From the NCBI GenBank assembly GCA_000721375.1, contig JOGW01000021.1, positions 124,001 through 188,000 on the forward strand: DNA of 64,000 nucleotides, given 5' to 3'. Source of the stretch: Streptomyces sp. NRRL B-3428 (lineage in GTDB: Bacteria; Actinomycetota; Actinomycetes; Streptomycetales; Streptomycetaceae). Both the position numbers and the translations under genes were made by a program. The notes under the pieces were generated by a model that was given only the letters and a program-made list of their open reading frames with translations, was not told the DNA's origin and did not search any database. This document shows, one piece after another, positions 24,242 through 33,068 of this stretch (position 1 is its first letter; every line of letters begins with the position of its first letter).

Positions 24242-26524
24242 CTACTTCACCGGCTCGGGCTCCGGCGCATCCTCGGTCTCCTGCGAACCGGCCGGATCCA
24301 CCGGGGTCTTCACCGAGTCGAGCAGCAGCTGCGCCACATCCACGACCTGCAGGGACTCCTTGGCCTGGCCGTCGTTCTTCTTGCCGTTGACCGAGTCGGT
24401 CAGCATGACCAGGCAGAACGGGCAGGCGGTCGACACGATGTCCGGGTTCACGGACAACGCCTCGTCCACGCGCTCGGTGTTGATCCGCTTGCCGATCCGC
24501 TCCTCCATCCACATCCGCGCGCCGCCGGCGCCGCAGCAGAAGCCGCGCTCCTTGTGGCGGTGCATCTCCTGCTGACGCAGGCCCGGGACGGCGGACATGA
24601 TCTCGCGCGGCGGCGTGTAGATCTTGTTGTGCCGGCCCAGGTAGCACGGGTCGTGGTAGGTGATCAGACCCTCGACGGGCGTGACCGGGATCAGCTTGCC
24701 CTCGTCGATCAGGTGCTGCAGCAACTGCGTGTGGTGGATGACCTCGTAGTCGCCGCCGAGCTGCGGGTACTCGTTGCCGATGGTGTTGAGGCAGTGCGGG
24801 CAGGTGGCGACGATCTTCTTCGCGGACTTCGGCTTACGGGACTCCTCCGTCACCTTGCCGTCGTCGTCGAGCTCCTCGCCGAACGCCATGTTCAGCGCCA
24901 TGACGTTCTCCATGCCGAGCTCCTGGAACAGGGGCTCGTTGCCGAGACGGCGTGCGGAGTCACCGGTGCACTTCTCGTCGCCGCCCATGATCGCGAACTT
25001 GACGCCCGCCATGTGGAGGAGTTCGGCGAAGGCCTTCGTCGTCTTCTTGGCGCGGTCCTCCAAGGACCCCGCGCAGCCGACCCAGTACAGGTACTCGACC
25101 TCGGTGAGGTCCTCGATGTCCTTGCCGACCACCGGGATCTCGAAGTCGACCTCCTTGAGCCACTCGAGGCGCTGCTTCTTCGCCAGGCCCCAGGGGTTGC
25201 CCTTCTTCTCCAGGTTCTTGAGCATCGTGCCCGCCTCCGACGGGAACGCGCTCTCGATCATCACCTGGTAGCGGCGCATGTCGACGATGTGGTCGATGTG
25301 CTCGATGTCGACGGGGCACTGCTCGACACAGGCGCCGCAGGTGGTGCAGGACCACAGGACGTCCGGGTCGATGACGCCGTTCTCTTCGAGGGTGCCGATC
25401 AGCGGCCGCTCGGCCTCGGCGAGAGCGGTGGCGGGCACGTCGGCGAGCTGCTCGGCCGACGCCTTCTCCTCGCCCTCCATGGACTTGCCGCCACCGGCGA
25501 GCAGGTACGGCGCCTTCGCGTGCGCGTGGTCGCGCAGCGACATGATGAGCAGCTTCGGCGAGAGCGGCTTGCCCGTGTTCCAGGCCGGGCACTGCGACTG
25601 GCAGCGACCGCACTCGGTGCAGGTCGAGAAGTCGAGCAGACCCTTCCAGCTGAACTGCTCGACCTGGCTGACGCCGAAGACGTCGTCGTCACCGGGGTCG
25701 GTGAAGTCGATCGCCTTGCCGCCGGAGGTCATCGGCTGCAGCGCGCCGAGCGCGACCTCGCCGGTCGCGTTGCGCTTGAACCAGATGTTGGGGAAGCCGA
25801 GGAAGCGGTGCCAGGCCACACCCATGTCGGTCTTGAGCGCGACCACGATCATCCAGGTGAAGGAGGTCGCGATCTTCAGACCGGCGAAGAAGTACGTGAG
25901 GTTCTGCAGCGTGGAGGTGTCCAGGCCGTCGAGCGCGGAGACCACCGGGTACGAGATGAAGAACGAGGCCTCGTAGCTGTCGACATGGTGCAGCGCGCCC
26001 TCGAGCGCGTGCAGCATGAAGATGCAGACGCCCACGGTGAGGATCACGGTCTCGACGAAGTACGCCTGGCCCTTGTTGGAGCCCTGGAAGCGGGACTTGC
26101 GGCCGGGCCGGTCCGGGTTGCTGAACTGCCGGATCGCGATCAGCACGAGGATGCCGACCACCGTCATGGTGCCGATGAACTCGACGTACATGTTGTACGG
26201 CGCCCAGTCACCGATGAACGGGATCAGCCAGTCGGCCTGGAAGAGCTGGCCGAAGGCGTTCACGATCGTCAGGAGCAGCGTGTAGAAACCGATCGCGACG
26301 AACCAGTGGGCGATGCCCACGATGCCCCACTTGTTCATGCGGGTGTGCAGCAGGAACTCCCGCAGCAGCGTCACGGTGCGCTGATACGGGTTGTCCGTCC
26401 TGCTGCCCGCCGGTACCGGCTGGCCCAGCATGAAGTAGCGGATGAACTGGCCGATGGCGCGCGAGAACAGGGCGACGCCGACCACGGTCAGTACCAACGA
26501 CACGATGATCGCGGCGAGTTGCAT
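24242..26524 (-). CDS. Membrane-bound iron-sulfur reductase (heterodisulfide reductase-related)
   Basis: A 760-residue fusion. The N-terminal ~250 residues are a NarI-like membrane domain with about six segments. Next come two [4Fe-4S] ferredoxin-type motifs: CTECGRCQSQCP near residue 300 and CTTCGACVEQCPVD near 390. The C-terminal half has two CCG-type cysteine domains (GCAGS..., CPHCLNTIGNEYP; DPCYLGRHNKIY, FCCGAGGARMW). Relatives across Actinobacteria are thought to pass electrons between the quinone pool and an unknown partner; none is encoded here. The last residues are acidic and Pro-rich. An inverted repeat 54 bp upstream may control it. Confidence 0.85.
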   Translation of the reverse strand: MQLAAIIVSLVLTVVGVALFSRAIGQFIRYFMLGQPVPAGSRTDNPYQRTVTLLREFLLHTRMNKWGIVGIAHWFVAIGFYTLLLTIVNAFGQLFQADWLIPFIGDWAPYNMYVEFIGTMTVVGILVLIAIRQFSNPDRPGRKSRFQGSNKGQAYFVETVILTVGVCIFMLHALEGALHHVDSYEASFFISYPVVSALDGLDTSTLQNLTYFFAGLKIATSFTWMIVVALKTDMGVAWHRFLGFPNIWFKRNATGEVALGALQPMTSGGKAIDFTDPGDDDVFGVSQVEQFSWKGLLDFSTCTECGRCQSQCPAWNTGKPLSPKLLIMSLRDHAHAKAPYLLAGGGKSMEGEEKASAEQLADVPATALAEAERPLIGTLEENGVIDPDVLWSCTTCGACVEQCPVDIEHIDHIVDMRRYQVMIESAFPSEAGTMLKNLEKKGNPWGLAKKQRLEWLKEVDFEIPVVGKDIEDLTEVEYLYWVGCAGSLEDRAKKTTKAFAELLHMAGVKFAIMGGDEKCTGDSARRLGNEPLFQELGMENVMALNMAFGEELDDDGKVTEESRKPKSAKKIVATCPHCLNTIGNEYPQLGGDYEVIHHTQLLQHLIDEGKLIPVTPVEGLITYHDPCYLGRHNKIYTPPREIMSAVPGLRQQEMHRHKERGFCCGAGGARMWMEERIGKRINTERVDEALSVNPDIVSTACPFCLVMLTDSVNGKKNDGQAKESLQVVDVAQLLLDSVKTPVDPAGSQETEDAPEPEPVK

Positions 26525-26577
26525 GAGGGCTCCTCGGGCCTGCGAGGTGGGGCTTCAGATGGGGATGCTTGCAGTGA

Positions 26578-26591
26578 TTACTAAGCGGTAA
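26578..26591. promoter_or_regulatory. Inverted repeat before the Fe-S reductase gene
   Basis: TTAC-TAAGCG-GTAA lies in an AT-richer patch 54 bp upstream of the start. On the minus strand the context is GGTTAAGTTACCGCTTAGTAATC, plausible promoter/operator sequence. The regulator is unknown. Confidence 0.35.
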
Positions 26592-26681
26592 CTTAACCAG
26601 TCCGTCTGAGCGTACCCACTTCTGGGTCGGCAATGTAGCGGGGCAGGCGGTGATCTGTGTCGCTGAGGGGACCCTTCCTGT

Positions 26682-26702
26682 GCCCGGGTTCACGCCCCGG
26701 GC
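26682..26702 (-). terminator. Hairpin directly after the methyltransferase gene
   Basis: GCCCGGG-TTCACGC-CCCGGGC abuts the stop codon of the minus-strand methyltransferase gene and probably ends the first transcription unit of the polysaccharide locus. Confidence 0.5.
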
Positions 26703-27485
26703 TCAGTGCGCGGCCCGCGCCACGAGGCTGATCTCCGCGAACAACGTCGGCCGGCGGCGCGCCAGGAACGTGCCGAGCCGGTCGCCGAACAGGCGCGGCG
26801 CTTCGTAGTACGGGTGGAATTCCACCGATCCGTAGCCGCAGCGCTCGGTGAGCATCCGGCTGAGCGAGCGGTGGGTGAAGTAGTGCAGATGGCCCTCGTC
26901 GTGGAGGTCGGCAGGTGCGCCGTCGCCGCGCATCAGGCCCTCGTCCACCGAAGCGGTCGAAGGGAAGCGGCCGCCAAGGAGCCGGAGCCTGCGGGTCCAC
27001 TTGGCGATGTTCGGTGTGTCCACGTAGACGAAGCCGCCGGGCTTGAGCAGCGTCGCGAGATCCGCCATGGCGCCCATGGGGTCGATGAGGTGCTCGATCA
27101 GGGCCAGCATCACCACCGCGTCGAAGCGCCGGCCGCTCAGCTCCGGTGAGCTGGAGGGGTGCTCGGCGTCGGCGTACGTGACGTCGAAGCGCGGGTCGGT
27201 GAAGGTCGCGCGCAGTGCGTCGAGGCGGGGCGGTGAGATCTCGCTCATCGTGTAGCGGCCGAACGGCACGCCGCCGACCCGCAGACTCTCGCCGATCACC
27301 CCGTTGCCCGCGCCCAGTTCGAGCACCTCGGCCCCTTCGGGCAGCAGCCGCGCGAGGTGGGACACGGCGGCGTCGGCGCGGGTGCGCGGCCGGCGCGTGT
27401 CGAGCGGGAGCGGCTCGGGGGCGGGGGAGAGCTGCGCGCCGGAGTACTTGTCCTCGTAGTGCTCCACGAGACGGGTGGGGATCAC
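26703..27485 (-). CDS. Class I SAM-dependent methyltransferase
   Basis: A 260-residue methyltransferase. SAM motif VLELGAGNGVIGESL near residue 55, the acidic strand-2 region around YTMSEIS, VVMLALIEHL (motif II/III) and LLKPGGFVYVDTPN (post-III) give the ubiquinone/menaquinone-type fold. It likely methylates a sugar or glycan intermediate, judged by its position downstream of the nucleotide-sugar dehydrogenase. The GTG at 27485 is chosen for AGGAG upstream; a longer frame would overlap the dehydrogenase. Confidence 0.82.
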   Translation of the reverse strand: MIPTRLVEHYEDKYSGAQLSPAPEPLPLDTRRPRTRADAAVSHLARLLPEGAEVLELGAGNGVIGESLRVGGVPFGRYTMSEISPPRLDALRATFTDPRFDVTYADAEHPSSSPELSGRRFDAVVMLALIEHLIDPMGAMADLATLLKPGGFVYVDTPNIAKWTRRLRLLGGRFPSTASVDEGLMRGDGAPADLHDEGHLHYFTHRSLSRMLTERCGYGSVEFHPYYEAPRLFGDRLGTFLARRRPTLFAEISLVARAAH

Positions 27486-27568
27486 GTTCTGGCTCCTGGG
27501 GTGGGTGCGGCGGGGTGGATACGGGGGAGGGAGGTGCGGCAGGCGTGGGGGCGCGTGGGCGCGCGGAT

Positions 27569-28864
27569 TCAGAGCAGATCGGTGCCCGGCGCCCGGCACC
27601 GGTTGCGGGTGTCGAAGACGTACGAGGAGCGGCTCATGACGAGCTCGTAGTCGAAGCAGTCATGATCGGTGAGCACCACCACGGCGTCCGACACGTCCAG
27701 CTCCTCGCCGGTCAGCTCCACGCACAGCACGTCGGCCGGCAGCTGCGCCGGGACGGCGAAGGGCTCCACCGCCCGCACCCGCGCACCTCGCGCGAGCAGC
27801 AGATCGGCGACGGCGACCGCGGGCGACTCCCGTACGTCCCCGGTGTTCTTCTTGTACGCGAGGCCGAGCAGCAGCACCTGCGCGCCGGCCAGCGGACGGC
27901 CGAGTCCCGCCTCGATGCGCTGCACCGCGTACTGCGGCATGTGCTCGTTGATCTCCTGGGCGAGCGAGACGAAGCGGACGTCGTGCTGGAGCTGGCGGCG
28001 GACCTGCCAGGAGAGGTACGAGGGGTCGACCGGCAGACAGTGGCCGCCGACTCCGGGGCCCGGGTGGAAGGGCATGAAGCCGAAGGGTTTGGTGGCAGCC
28101 GCGTCCACCGCCTCCCAGATGTCCACGCCGAGCGGCCTTGCGCACATGGCCAGTTCGTTGACCAGGGCGATGTTGACCTGGCGGAAGGTGTTCTCCAGGA
28201 GTTTGGTCAGCTCGGCGGTGCGGGTCGAGGACACCGGGACCGTACGCGTGACGATGCGGTCGTAGAAGGCCTCGACGGCCTCCAGGGAGCGGGGGTCGAC
28301 GCCCGAGACGACCTTGGGTGTGTTCTCCAGGCGCCAGCGGGAGTTGCCCGGGTCGATGCGCTCGGGGCTGTAGCCGAGGTGGAAGTCGCGGCCTGCCGTC
28401 AGCCCGCTGCCCGCTTCGAGGAGCGGTGCGAGCACGTCCTCGGTGGTGCCGGGGTAGCTCGTCGACTCCAGGACGACGGTCGAGCCGGGACGCGTGTGCG
28501 GGGCGATCGCACGTCCCGCGTTCTCGATGTACGAGAGGTCGGGGGCGCCTTCGCGCAGCGGCGTCGGCACGGTGATCACACAGACGTCGAAGCCCGCGGC
28601 CGCATCCGATTCGGTGGTGACGGCGAGCAGGCCCCCGTCGAGCGCGGCGAGCAGTCGCTCCGGGTCGATGTCCTCCACGTACGAGTCGCCCGCGCCCAGC
28701 TGCTTGATCCGGTGCTCGTCGGTGTCGATGCCGACCACCCGAAGACCCGCCTCCGCCGCGCGTACGGCCAGGGGGAGGCCGACGTAGCCGAGGCCGATGA
28801 CCACGACACGCTCGGAGGACGGAGTTTCGGATGCTTCCGTGCGCTGAGTCATGAGCTGCGCCAT
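27569..28864 (-). CDS. Nucleotide-sugar (UDP-glucose/UDP-ManNAc type) 6-dehydrogenase
   Basis: A 431-residue NAD-dependent enzyme that oxidises the C6 alcohol of a UDP-sugar to an acid. Rossmann motif GLGYVG (24-29), substrate-domain PLREG/ESTSYPGTT, and catalytic Cys276 in GVGGHCLPVDP. LAYKKNTGDVRESP and the overall length favour the UDP-N-acetylmannosaminuronate (WecC) branch over UDP-glucose dehydrogenase, which fits the WecG-like transferase nearby. No WecB epimerase is present. GAGGG precedes the ATG. It diverges from the epimerase gene. Confidence 0.88.
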   Translation of the reverse strand: MAQLMTQRTEASETPSSERVVVIGLGYVGLPLAVRAAEAGLRVVGIDTDEHRIKQLGAGDSYVEDIDPERLLAALDGGLLAVTTESDAAAGFDVCVITVPTPLREGAPDLSYIENAGRAIAPHTRPGSTVVLESTSYPGTTEDVLAPLLEAGSGLTAGRDFHLGYSPERIDPGNSRWRLENTPKVVSGVDPRSLEAVEAFYDRIVTRTVPVSSTRTAELTKLLENTFRQVNIALVNELAMCARPLGVDIWEAVDAAATKPFGFMPFHPGPGVGGHCLPVDPSYLSWQVRRQLQHDVRFVSLAQEINEHMPQYAVQRIEAGLGRPLAGAQVLLLGLAYKKNTGDVRESPAVAVADLLLARGARVRAVEPFAVPAQLPADVLCVELTGEELDVSDAVVVLTDHDCFDYELVMSRSSYVFDTRNRCRAPGTDLL

Positions 28865-28906
28865 GAGCTGCCCTCAATTCGACTGACTCTGATCGAGTTC
28901 GACCAG

Positions 28907-28934
28907 ATGTGATGAAGCGAATGTGATGAAGCGA
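28907..28934. repeat. Two 14-bp tandem repeats in the divergent promoter region
   Basis: ATGTGATGAAGCGA occurs twice head to tail (28907-28920, 28921-28934) between the dehydrogenase and epimerase genes. Confidence 0.8.
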
Positions 28935-28954
28935 ATCGTGTTATTCGCCACATA

Positions 28955-28964
28955 TTGGGACATA
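28955..28964. promoter_or_regulatory. TTNGGACATA motif, copy 1
   Basis: TTGGGACATA lies 91-100 bp from the dehydrogenase start and 80-89 bp from the epimerase start. Related decamers occur in two other divergent promoter regions of the polysaccharide locus (44626, 50700). Confidence 0.4.
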
Positions 28965-29043
28965 GCGAACTAGCTTATGGAGCGCTCGAACCGGTGGGTG
29001 CGTGCTGCATCACCCCGATACCGCAACAGAACGGGCAAGTTCC

Positions 29044-30099
29044 ATGGGCTCAGACTCCACGACGTACCTGGTCACCGGTGGCGCCGGCTTCATCGGTTCT
29101 CATCTCACCGAGGCCCTGCTCGCCCGCGGCGACCGCGTCGTCGTGCTCGACGACCTCTCCACGGGAGACCTGGCCAACCTCGCGGCGGTCATGGACCATC
29201 CGGGGCTGCGCTTCGTGCGCGGCTCGGTGCTCGACCCCGAACTCGTCGCCGACCTCACGGGCCGCTGCGACGCCGTGGTCCATCTCGCGGCCGCCGTCGG
29301 CGTGCGGCTGATCGTCGAGCAGCCGCTCAAGTCCTTCATCACCAACATCCGCGGCACCGAGAACGTGGTCACCGCGGCCCACCGCCACCACCGACCGCTG
29401 CTGCTCGCCTCCACCTCGGAGATCTACGGCAAGAACAGCTCGGGCCCGCTCGCCGAGAGCGCCGACCGGATCCTCGGCCAGACGAGCGTCGCACGCTGGT
29501 CGTACTCCACGGCGAAGGCCGTCGACGAGATCCTCGCGCTCGCGTACCACCACGAGTTCGGCCTGCCGGTCGCGGTCGTACGGCTCTTCAACACCGTCGG
29601 ACCGCGCCAGTCCCCCGCGTACGGCATGGTCATCCCGCGTCTCGTACGCCAGGCGCTGGCCGGCGAACCGCTCACCGTGCACGGCGACGGCAGGCAGAGC
29701 CGCTGCTTCGCGCATGTCGCCGATGTGGTCGACGCCCTCCTGGAACTGCTCGATCACCCGGGCGCCGTCGGCTCCATCTTCAACGTCGGCACCGGCGAGG
29801 AGATCACCATCGCCGAACTCGCCGCCCGCGTCGTCGCCCGTACGAACAGCCCCTCGCCCGTCGTCCTCGTCCCGTACGAGCAGGTCTACGCGAGCGGGTT
29901 CGAGGACATGGAGCGCCGGGTCCCCGACACGACCAGGCTGCGTGAACTCACTGGCTGGCGGCCCCGGTTCGGGCTCGACGAGATCCTCGACTCGACGATC
30001 GCCGAGATGCGCCGACCCAAGCCGGAAGGCCGAGTGGTGCCGCGCCCGGCCCTCGCGGACCTGGCCCCCGTGGACCTCGCCGGCCTCCCGCGGGCCTGA
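29044..30099 (+). CDS. NAD-dependent sugar epimerase/dehydratase (extended SDR)
   Basis: A 351-residue extended short-chain dehydrogenase acting on an NDP-sugar. TGGAGFIG (11-18) binds NAD; ASTSEIYG supplies the catalytic Ser/Thr; Tyr154 and Lys158 of YSTAK complete the active site; RLFNTVGPRQ is the sugar-pocket motif. The family includes UDP-glucose 4-epimerases and UDP-glucuronate decarboxylases; the exact reaction is not decided. It starts a seven-gene + strand run that supplies and assembles the glycan. Confidence 0.85.
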   Translation: MGSDSTTYLVTGGAGFIGSHLTEALLARGDRVVVLDDLSTGDLANLAAVMDHPGLRFVRGSVLDPELVADLTGRCDAVVHLAAAVGVRLIVEQPLKSFITNIRGTENVVTAAHRHHRPLLLASTSEIYGKNSSGPLAESADRILGQTSVARWSYSTAKAVDEILALAYHHEFGLPVAVVRLFNTVGPRQSPAYGMVIPRLVRQALAGEPLTVHGDGRQSRCFAHVADVVDALLELLDHPGAVGSIFNVGTGEEITIAELAARVVARTNSPSPVVLVPYEQVYASGFEDMERRVPDTTRLRELTGWRPRFGLDEILDSTIAEMRRPKPEGRVVPRPALADLAPVDLAGLPRA

Positions 30100-30111
30100 C
30101 AGGACTGACGC

Positions 30112-31521
30112 ATGCTCTACGCCATCGTGGCGGCCGTCGCCGCCGTGCTCCTGACCGCACTGCTCACCCGCTTCGTCCGGGGACTCGCCCTGCGCACCGG
30201 CCTGTTGGACCGGCCCGGCGCCCGCAAGGCGCACAGCCGGCCCACGCCGCACCTCGGCGGTGTCGCGGTGGTCGTGGGCACGTTCACGGTGAGCTGCACG
30301 GGGTACGCCCCGCTCGGACCCGGCACGGAACGGCTCCTGTGGGCCGCGGCGGCCGTCGCCCTGCTCGGTCTGGTCGACGATCTGCGTCCGCTCGGCGCGC
30401 GGATCCGCCTGGTGGTGGAGAGCGCGGCGGCCGTCTTCGTCGTGTACGAGAGCGAGTTGACCTTCCTGGCAGCGCTCTGCGCCGTGGTGTGGATCGTGTT
30501 CGTCACCAACGCCTTCAACCTGCTCGACAACTCCGACGGGGCGATGGGCACGGTGGGCACGGTCACCTCGCTCGGTCTGGCGCTCTGCGCGGCGACCGAG
30601 GGGCGGGCCGATCTCGCGCTCGTCCTCGTCGTCCTCGCCGCGGCGCTCGGCGGTTTCCTCGGCCACAACTGGCATCCGGCCAAGATCTTCCTCGGCGACT
30701 GCGGCTCGCTGTTCACGGGCTTTCTGCTCGCCTCGGCCGCGGTCGGCGTGCACACCGGGCACGACGCGCTGCCCACGGCGGTGGGTCTGCTGACGCTGAC
30801 CGTGGTCGTCACGGCCGACACCCTGCTCGTCGTGGTCTCGCGCCGTCGCGCGGGGCGCCCGCTGCTCCTGGGCGGCACCGACCACACCGCACACCGGCTG
30901 CGCCGGGTCGGGTTCACGGTGCCGGGAGCCGCGGTGGTGCTCGGGACGGTGGCCTTCGCGGGCACGCTCACGGCCTGGCTGATGCACCGCGGGGTGGCCG
31001 GTCCCAGCGCGGCAACTCCCTTGCTGCTGGCCGTCACCGGCGGGCTCCTCGCCCTGCTCAAGGTGCCGGTGTACGGGGAGCGGGCGCGGTTGGGCGGGGG
31101 AGTTGGGCGTGTGGCTCGGGCGACGGCTGCCGGTGAGCCTGTCGGTGCGGGACGGCCCCCGGCCACGGGACGGCCGACGGCCGCTGTCCGTAGACGCCCC
31201 GTGGGTGGTCCGCGCACCGTGGCCGCCGCGGCCCGCTCGGCCGAAGGGCCACGCACGATGGTGCTGCGCACGAACGCGGCCCGCACTCGACCGGTCCCGG
31301 CGACGCGCGGTGGTGGCGCCACGTCGGTGCGAGGCGAAGGCGGCCGACCCACGACAACTCCCGGCCAAGCCCGTCCTGTTGAGCCGTCGATTCCCGCCAA
31401 GTCTCCAGCCGTGACCGGCCGTACGAGACGAGGCCTGTCCGCACTCACCCGCACCGTCCTCGGTGCCCGTCGTCCGCAGCCGGGCGCACACCCCACGACG
31501 GCAGACCTGGCAAGGGGCTGA
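30112..31521 (+). CDS. WecA/MraY-like undecaprenyl-phosphate sugar-1-phosphate transferase
   Basis: A 469-residue polytopic enzyme that should start glycan assembly by moving a GlcNAc-1-P-type unit onto undecaprenyl phosphate. Motifs: HLGGVAVV, VDD (88-90, Mg2+), NAFNLLDNSDG (133-143), FLGDCGS, and DHTAHRLRR in the last cytosolic loop. Ten or so membrane segments span residues 1-325. The last ~125 residues are an unusual basic Arg/Pro/Gly/Thr-rich tail, absent from ordinary ~350-residue family members and predicted cytosolic and disordered. Confidence 0.88.
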   Translation: MLYAIVAAVAAVLLTALLTRFVRGLALRTGLLDRPGARKAHSRPTPHLGGVAVVVGTFTVSCTGYAPLGPGTERLLWAAAAVALLGLVDDLRPLGARIRLVVESAAAVFVVYESELTFLAALCAVVWIVFVTNAFNLLDNSDGAMGTVGTVTSLGLALCAATEGRADLALVLVVLAAALGGFLGHNWHPAKIFLGDCGSLFTGFLLASAAVGVHTGHDALPTAVGLLTLTVVVTADTLLVVVSRRRAGRPLLLGGTDHTAHRLRRVGFTVPGAAVVLGTVAFAGTLTAWLMHRGVAGPSAATPLLLAVTGGLLALLKVPVYGERARLGGGVGRVARATAAGEPVGAGRPPATGRPTAAVRRRPVGGPRTVAAAARSAEGPRTMVLRTNAARTRPVPATRGGGATSVRGEGGRPTTTPGQARPVEPSIPAKSPAVTGRTRRGLSALTRTVLGARRPQPGAHPTTADLARG

Positions 31522-31524
31522 CGC

Positions 31525-32334
31525 ATGACCACGATCCACACCGGCCCGCCCCCGCCCCTTCCGCCGGCGGTGGCCGCGGCGACCGTCGCGTGCGCGGGAG
31601 TTCCCATCGCCGCCGTCACCCCGGCCGAGGGCGCCGCCGCGGTCGTACGGCTCGCGGTGGAGGGCGCCGCCGCCGATGTGCACCTCTGCAACGCGTACAC
31701 GCTGGCCCTCGCCGACACCGACCCGGACCTGCACCGGCTCCTGCGCGCGGGCACCCTCAACCTGCCCGACGGGCAAGGCGTGGTGTGGGCCAACCGCCTC
31801 CTGCACCGCGACCGCACACTGCCCCGCGACCGCGTCTACGGCCCCGACCTCTTCCTCGACGTCTTCCGTACGGGCCAGGCGGTAGGACTCACCCACTACC
31901 TCCTTGGCTCGACCCGCGAGGTCCTCGACGCGCTCGCCGCCGAGCTCAGCGCCCGCTACCCGCGCGCACGCATCGTCGGCACCGAAGCCCCGCCGTTCCG
32001 TGACCTCACCGCCGAGGAACGGCAGTCGCAGGCCGACCGGATCGCCGCATCCGGCGCCCAGATCGTCTGGCTCGGCCTCGGCACTCCGAAGCAGGACCAC
32101 GAGGCCGCCCGTCTTGCGGCCCTGCATCCGGCCGTGTACGTGGCGATCGGCGCCGCCTTCGACTTCGTCTCGGGGAACAAGCCGCAGGCCCCGGCCCTGA
32201 TGCAACGCACCGGTCTGGAGTGGCTGTTCAGGCTGTGCAGCGAGCCTCGGCGGCTCTGGAGGCGGGTGCTGTGGGGGCATCCGCGGTTTCTGATCGCGGC
32301 ATTCCGTACCTCGACGAAGGGCCACCGCTCATGA
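31525..32334 (+). CDS. WecG/TagA/CpsF-family glycosyltransferase
   Basis: A 269-residue GT26 enzyme. HLCNAYTLALAD, NLPDGQGVVWANR (with the catalytic Asp) and WLGLGTPKQDHEA are the three signature blocks, and FEWLF-like LEWLFRLCSEPRRLWRR closes it. WecG adds ManNAcA and TagA adds ManNAc to a lipid-linked GlcNAc, so this is the likely second sugar step after the WecA-like enzyme encoded 3 bp upstream. Its stop overlaps the next start (ATGA). Confidence 0.9.
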   Translation: MTTIHTGPPPPLPPAVAAATVACAGVPIAAVTPAEGAAAVVRLAVEGAAADVHLCNAYTLALADTDPDLHRLLRAGTLNLPDGQGVVWANRLLHRDRTLPRDRVYGPDLFLDVFRTGQAVGLTHYLLGSTREVLDALAAELSARYPRARIVGTEAPPFRDLTAEERQSQADRIAASGAQIVWLGLGTPKQDHEAARLAALHPAVYVAIGAAFDFVSGNKPQAPALMQRTGLEWLFRLCSEPRRLWRRVLWGHPRFLIAAFRTSTKGHRS

Positions 32335-33068
32335 CCACCCTCCTGCATCGCACCCGCCGTGCCGTCCAGCGTTTCGGCATCGACATCTGCCGCTATCCGG
32401 GCAGCTGGTCGGGGCCCCAGCTCGTCCAGCTGCTGCGCCGTTTCGAGGTCGACACCGTCCTCGACGTCGGTGCGCACGCGGGCGGATACGGCTCCATGCT
32501 GCGCGCCGCCGACTTCGACGGCCGCATCGTGTCCTTCGAGCCGCTGTCCGGTCCCCGCGCCGATCTGCTGCAGGCCTCGCAGGAGGACGACCGCTGGACC
32601 GTGCTCGCGTACGCGCTCGGCGACACGGACGGCACCACGGTCATGAACGTCGCGGGCAACTCCGGAGCATCGAGCTCCGTCCTGCCCATGCTGCCGCGCC
32701 ACCGCAACGCCGCACCGCACGCCGTGTACACCGGACGGCAGAGCGCCGAGGTGCGCCGGCTCGACGGGCTGTGGGAGCAGGTGACGGCGCCCGGCGAGCG
32801 GGTGTTCCTCAAGCTGGACGTCCAGGGCTTCGAAGCCCATGTGCTGCGCGGCCTCGGCGAGTTGACCGAGGACATCGTGGGGCTGCAGCTCGAGACCTCG
32901 TTCGTTCCGCTGTACGAGGGCGGGCTGCTGTTCAACGATGCGCTGGCCTACGCACAGGACGAGCTCGGCATGACGCTGATGTCGGTGGTGCCGGGCTTCA
33001 CCGATCCGGCCAGCGGGCAGATGCTGCAGTGCGATCTGGTGCTGTTCAAGGACCAGGTGGCGCCGTGA
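32331..33068 (+). CDS. FkbM-family methyltransferase
   Basis: A 245-residue FkbM-type O-methyltransferase. VLDVGAHAGGYGSML binds SAM; SFEPLS is the strand-2 acid; FLKLDVQGFEAHVLRGL and LQLETSFVPLYEGG are family hallmarks. It probably methylates a hydroxyl of the glycan or of a lipid-linked intermediate. The ATG at 32331 overlaps the preceding stop and its own stop overlaps the next GTG, marking tight translational coupling. Confidence 0.88.
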   Translation: MTTLLHRTRRAVQRFGIDICRYPGSWSGPQLVQLLRRFEVDTVLDVGAHAGGYGSMLRAADFDGRIVSFEPLSGPRADLLQASQEDDRWTVLAYALGDTDGTTVMNVAGNSGASSSVLPMLPRHRNAAPHAVYTGRQSAEVRRLDGLWEQVTAPGERVFLKLDVQGFEAHVLRGLGELTEDIVGLQLETSFVPLYEGGLLFNDALAYAQDELGMTLMSVVPGFTDPASGQMLQCDLVLFKDQVAP

